Positions 5,348 through 7,536 of a stretch of 7,536 nucleotides of DNA are shown here, piece by piece. This DNA is from Tannerella sp. (lineage in GTDB: Bacteria; Bacteroidota; Bacteroidia; Bacteroidales; Tannerellaceae). The DNA is taken from NCBI GenBank assembly GCA_031288935.1, contig JAITQL010000257.1:1-7536 (forward strand), in the 5' to 3' direction. The notes beneath the pieces are model-generated. The model saw only the letters and a list, made by a program, of their open reading frames with translations, had not been told where the DNA came from and made no database searches. A program made the position numbers and the translations under genes. Within the stretch, counting starts at the first letter, position 1, and each line of letters begins with the position of its first letter.

Positions 5348-7189
5348 ATGGTCAGTTTTTTACAGGTAGACGGCCTGACCAAGCGCTTCGGCGACCGCGT
5401 CCTGTTCAACGGCATCACCTTCGGCGTGGCGCAGGGGCAGAAGATCGGCCTGATCGCCCAAAACGGCGCCGGAAAAACAACGCTCCTCAACATTCTTGCC
5501 GGCAGGGAAGGCTGCGACGCCGGCGCAGTAGTCTTTCGCAGCGGCCTGCGCGTCGGCTACCTGGAACAGTCGCCCCGTTTCCCCGAAGAACTGACGGCGC
5601 TGGAAGCCTGTTTCCATGTCTCCGGCACGAACGTGCACCACGCAACGGCTACGGCGACGGAAAACGCCCCGAATGAGCCGGCAGCCCCGGATGACGAAAA
5701 AGCATGGGACTGCGAACGGAAAGCCAAACAGATTCTCACCCAGCTGAAAATAGAACCCGACGGGCAGCGCATCGGACAGCTGTCCGGCGGACAACTGAAG
5801 CGCGTGGCGCTTGCCAACGTGCTGATCACCGACCCCGAACTGATTTTGCTGGATGAACCGACCAATCACCTCGACCTCGAAATGATCGAGTGGCTGGAAG
5901 GCTATCTGGCACGCTCCACCATCAGCCTGCTGATGGTGACGCACGACCGCTACTTCCTGGATCGCGTGTGCGGCGAAATCGTCGAGATCGACGGCCAGTC
6001 CCTCCATGCCTACCGGGGGAATTACAGCTACTATCTGGAGAAGCGGAGCGAGCGCGTGAACGCGCGCAGCGTCGAGATTGAACGGGCAAACAACCTGCTG
6101 CGGAAAGAACTGGAGTGGATGCGCCGCCAGCCGCAGGCGCGCGGAACCAAGGCGAAATACAGGGTCGAAGCCTTTTACGGGCTGGAGGAAAAGGCGCGGC
6201 AAAGGACGGACAACGGAACGGTGCGCCTGCATGTGAAGGCGGCTTACATCGGAACCCTTATTTTCGAGGCCGTTCACGTGTGCAAGCGCTACGGAGACAC
6301 GCTCATCCTGCAGGATTTCAACTACACGTTTGCGCGTTACGAAAAGCTGGGCATCATCGGCAACAACGGAACCGGAAAATCGACGTTCATCAAGATGCTG
6401 ACCGGAGAAGTGGCCGTCGACAGCGGGCGCTTCAATGTCGGCGAGACGGTACGGTTCGGCTATTACAGCCAGGAGGGGATCCTGCCGGACGAAGACCGCA
6501 CCGTCATCGAGACGGTACAGGACATAGCCGAATACATTACGCCGGGCGACGGCAAGACGCTGAGCGTGTCGCAGTTTCTGTGCCATTTTCTTTTTACGCC
6601 CGACAAACAGCATCAGCAGGTCAGCCGGCTGAGCGGGGGCGAGCGCCGGCGCCTGTACCTTTGCACCGTACTGATGCGGAACCCCAATTTCCTGATACTC
6701 GACGAGCCGACGAACGATCTGGACATTGTAACGCTGAACGTACTTGAAGAATATCTTCAGGACTTCAAGGGATGCCTGATTGTCGTTTCCCACGACCGGT
6801 ATTTCATGGATAAAATGGTGGATCACCTGCTCGTCTTTCAGGGCAACGCGGAGATTCGGGACTTTCCGGGCAACTATACCCGATACAGAGCCTGGCAGGA
6901 GGAGCAGCAGAAGGTGCAGAAGGAAACGGCGCCCGTGCAAAGGAAAGCGCCCGTGCGCACCGAAAGGGAGCAGAAAAGAAAGCTGACTTTTCAGGAACGG
7001 CGCGAGTTCGAGGCGCTGGAACCGCAACTGCTCGCCCTGGAAAATGAAAAAAAACAGCTGGAAACCCTTCTGAGCAGCGGCGCACTGCCTCACGACGAAC
7101 TGACCCGGCAGGCTCACCGCATTGCCGACATCATTGCCGACATTGACCTGAAAACAAACCGCTGGCTCGAACTGAGCGAGTGGGCATAA
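5348..7189 (+). CDS. uup: Uup-type ABC-F ATPase with C-terminal coiled coil
   Basis: A 613-residue soluble ABC-F protein with two nucleotide-binding domains. Uup proteins act on ribosomes and, in E. coli, influence ribosome assembly and precise transposon excision; the tail binds nucleic acid. Domain 1: Walker A AQNGAGKT (37-44, first Gly replaced by Ala37), a short hydrophilic arm insertion (about 91-125), LSGGQ (145-149), D169/E170, His199. The linker (about 220-300) contains LEWMRRQPQARGTKAKYR. Domain 2: GNNGTGKS (338-345), LSGGE (428-432), D452/E453, His482. The tail (about 517-613) has a charged connector, then KLTFQERREFEALEPQLLAL and a coiled coil, the feature that separates Uup from EttA. 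Start: the frame is open upstream through guaB in another frame, but MVSFLQVDGLTKRF begins the family; ATG 5348 is 8 bp after guaB. No Shine-Dalgarno sequence, so coupling to guaB is likely. Confidence 0.93.
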   Translation: MVSFLQVDGLTKRFGDRVLFNGITFGVAQGQKIGLIAQNGAGKTTLLNILAGREGCDAGAVVFRSGLRVGYLEQSPRFPEELTALEACFHVSGTNVHHATATATENAPNEPAAPDDEKAWDCERKAKQILTQLKIEPDGQRIGQLSGGQLKRVALANVLITDPELILLDEPTNHLDLEMIEWLEGYLARSTISLLMVTHDRYFLDRVCGEIVEIDGQSLHAYRGNYSYYLEKRSERVNARSVEIERANNLLRKELEWMRRQPQARGTKAKYRVEAFYGLEEKARQRTDNGTVRLHVKAAYIGTLIFEAVHVCKRYGDTLILQDFNYTFARYEKLGIIGNNGTGKSTFIKMLTGEVAVDSGRFNVGETVRFGYYSQEGILPDEDRTVIETVQDIAEYITPGDGKTLSVSQFLCHFLFTPDKQHQQVSRLSGGERRRLYLCTVLMRNPNFLILDEPTNDLDIVTLNVLEEYLQDFKGCLIVVSHDRYFMDKMVDHLLVFQGNAEIRDFPGNYTRYRAWQEEQQKVQKETAPVQRKAPVRTEREQKRKLTFQERREFEALEPQLLALENEKKQLETLLSSGALPHDELTRQAHRIADIIADIDLKTNRWLELSEWA

Positions 7190-7194
7190 TCCTT

Positions 7195-7232
7195 ACCGGA
7201 CACACTTCTACTGTTTCCCTGTCCGGTTTTTT
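7195..7232 (+). terminator. Rho-independent terminator of guaB-uup
   Basis: ACCGGACA (7195-7202) pairs exactly with TGTCCGGT (7220-7227) around a 17-nt loop, followed by T7228-T7232. It begins 6 bp after the uup stop codon and ends the guaB-uup transcript. Confidence 0.88.
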
Positions 7233-7240
7233 CTGCCCGA

Positions 7241-7536
7241 GTGAAACGTTAAAACCGTTTTTTTATGCTTGCGAACACGTTCGCAAACGCCAGAAACGTT
7301 TTTTCCTCCTTGCGAACGCGTTCGCAAACGCCAAAAACATTTTTTTCTATTTGCGAACGCGTTCGCAAACGCCAAAAACCTTTTTTCTTACTTGCGAACG
7401 CGTTCGCAAACGCCAAAAACCTTTTTTATTACTTGCGAACGAGTTCGCAAACGCCAAAAACCTTTTTTTATATTTGCGAACGAGTTCGCAAACGACAAAA
7501 ACCTTTTTTTCTATTTGCGAACGTGTTCGCTAGCGT
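7241..7536. repeat. Tandem array of 41-bp palindromic units
   Basis: TTGCGAAC begins at 7269, 7310, 7351, 7392, 7433, 7474 and 7515, an exact 41-bp period seven times (the last unit is cut by the window end or decays, reading GCTAGCGT). Each unit has a palindrome of the form TTGCGAAC-nn-GTTCGCAA, then ACGCC, an A-run, two bases, a T-run of 6-7, and a variable tetramer-pentamer. The centre dinucleotide is AC, GC, GC, GC, GA, GA, GT in order. Bases 7241-7268 resemble the linker half of a degraded leading unit. The array occupies all DNA after the uup terminator; I see no gene in it. The linkers are near-identical, so this is not a CRISPR. Function unknown. Confidence 0.93.

Noticed and set aside
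5360..7117. Very long minus-strand open frame (585 codons) opposite uup
   Set aside because: It mirrors the GC-rich codon pattern of uup. Uup has complete ABC-F motifs, and the antisense product shows no recognisable domain.
7180..7533. Open plus-strand frame of 117 codons through the tandem array, with repeated peptide words such as LANAFANAK and CERVRKRQK
   Set aside because: The repeat lacks stop codons in the phases used, and because 41 is not a multiple of three the frame reads the unit in all three phases. It overlaps the uup stop and terminator and has no start signal, so it is a by-product of the repeat.
7269..7536. CRISPR array
   Set aside because: The parts between the palindromes are nearly the same in each unit, not unique spacers, and no cas gene is near.

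Overview
The window looks like a chromosomal segment of a Bacteroidota member, probably order Bacteroidales; genus cannot be fixed from the sequence. The evidence is three promoters of the Bacteroides type (-7 box TAnnTTTG; one also has a TTTG box 19 nt upstream), the lack of clear Shine-Dalgarno sequences, a DUF1080 lipoprotein, and an EttA and an IMP dehydrogenase whose sequences fit this phylum. Coding DNA of the main genes is fairly GC-rich, whereas the toxin-antitoxin pair and the intergenic regions are visibly richer in A+T.

Layout. Positions 1-81 hold the last codons of an unidentified plus-strand gene. A 295-bp gap follows between convergent genes; it contains a strong 14-bp inverted repeat (likely bidirectional terminator) and an 11-bp direct repeat. 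A minus-strand higB-higA toxin-antitoxin operon (1010-377) has a near-perfect Bacteroides promoter and an 18-bp palindrome beside it that is a candidate HigA operator. Divergently, ettA (1172-2854, ABC-F ribosome factor) is followed after 20 bp by a DUF1080/3-keto-disaccharide hydrolase-like lipoprotein gene (2875-3516). A 329-bp intergenic region holds four copies of a heptamer and two stem-loops, then a promoter. Next come guaB (3846-5339), an IMP dehydrogenase of the Tritrichomonas foetus-like type, and, 8 bp later, uup (5348-7189), a second ABC-F protein with a C-terminal coiled-coil tail. A clean rho-independent terminator (7195-7232) closes this operon. The rest of the window (about 7241-7536) is a tandem array with an exact 41-bp period, each unit carrying a 20-bp palindrome.

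How it works together. Two ABC-F ATPases that act on ribosomes, a ribosome-dependent mRNase toxin system and the rate-limiting enzyme of GTP synthesis sit within 7 kb, so the segment has a translation/nucleotide-economy flavour. Only the guaB-uup and higB-higA pairs are clearly co-transcribed; ettA with the lipoprotein gene probably is. The functional link between the units is inference.

Most worth a second look: the 41-bp palindromic array, whose palindrome arms stay constant while the centre and linkers vary, and the IMP dehydrogenase that carries at the same residue numbers the residues that make the protozoan T. foetus enzyme tolerant to mycophenolic acid. I see no CRISPR, insertion sequence, tRNA or rRNA, and no convincing new multi-gene defence system.
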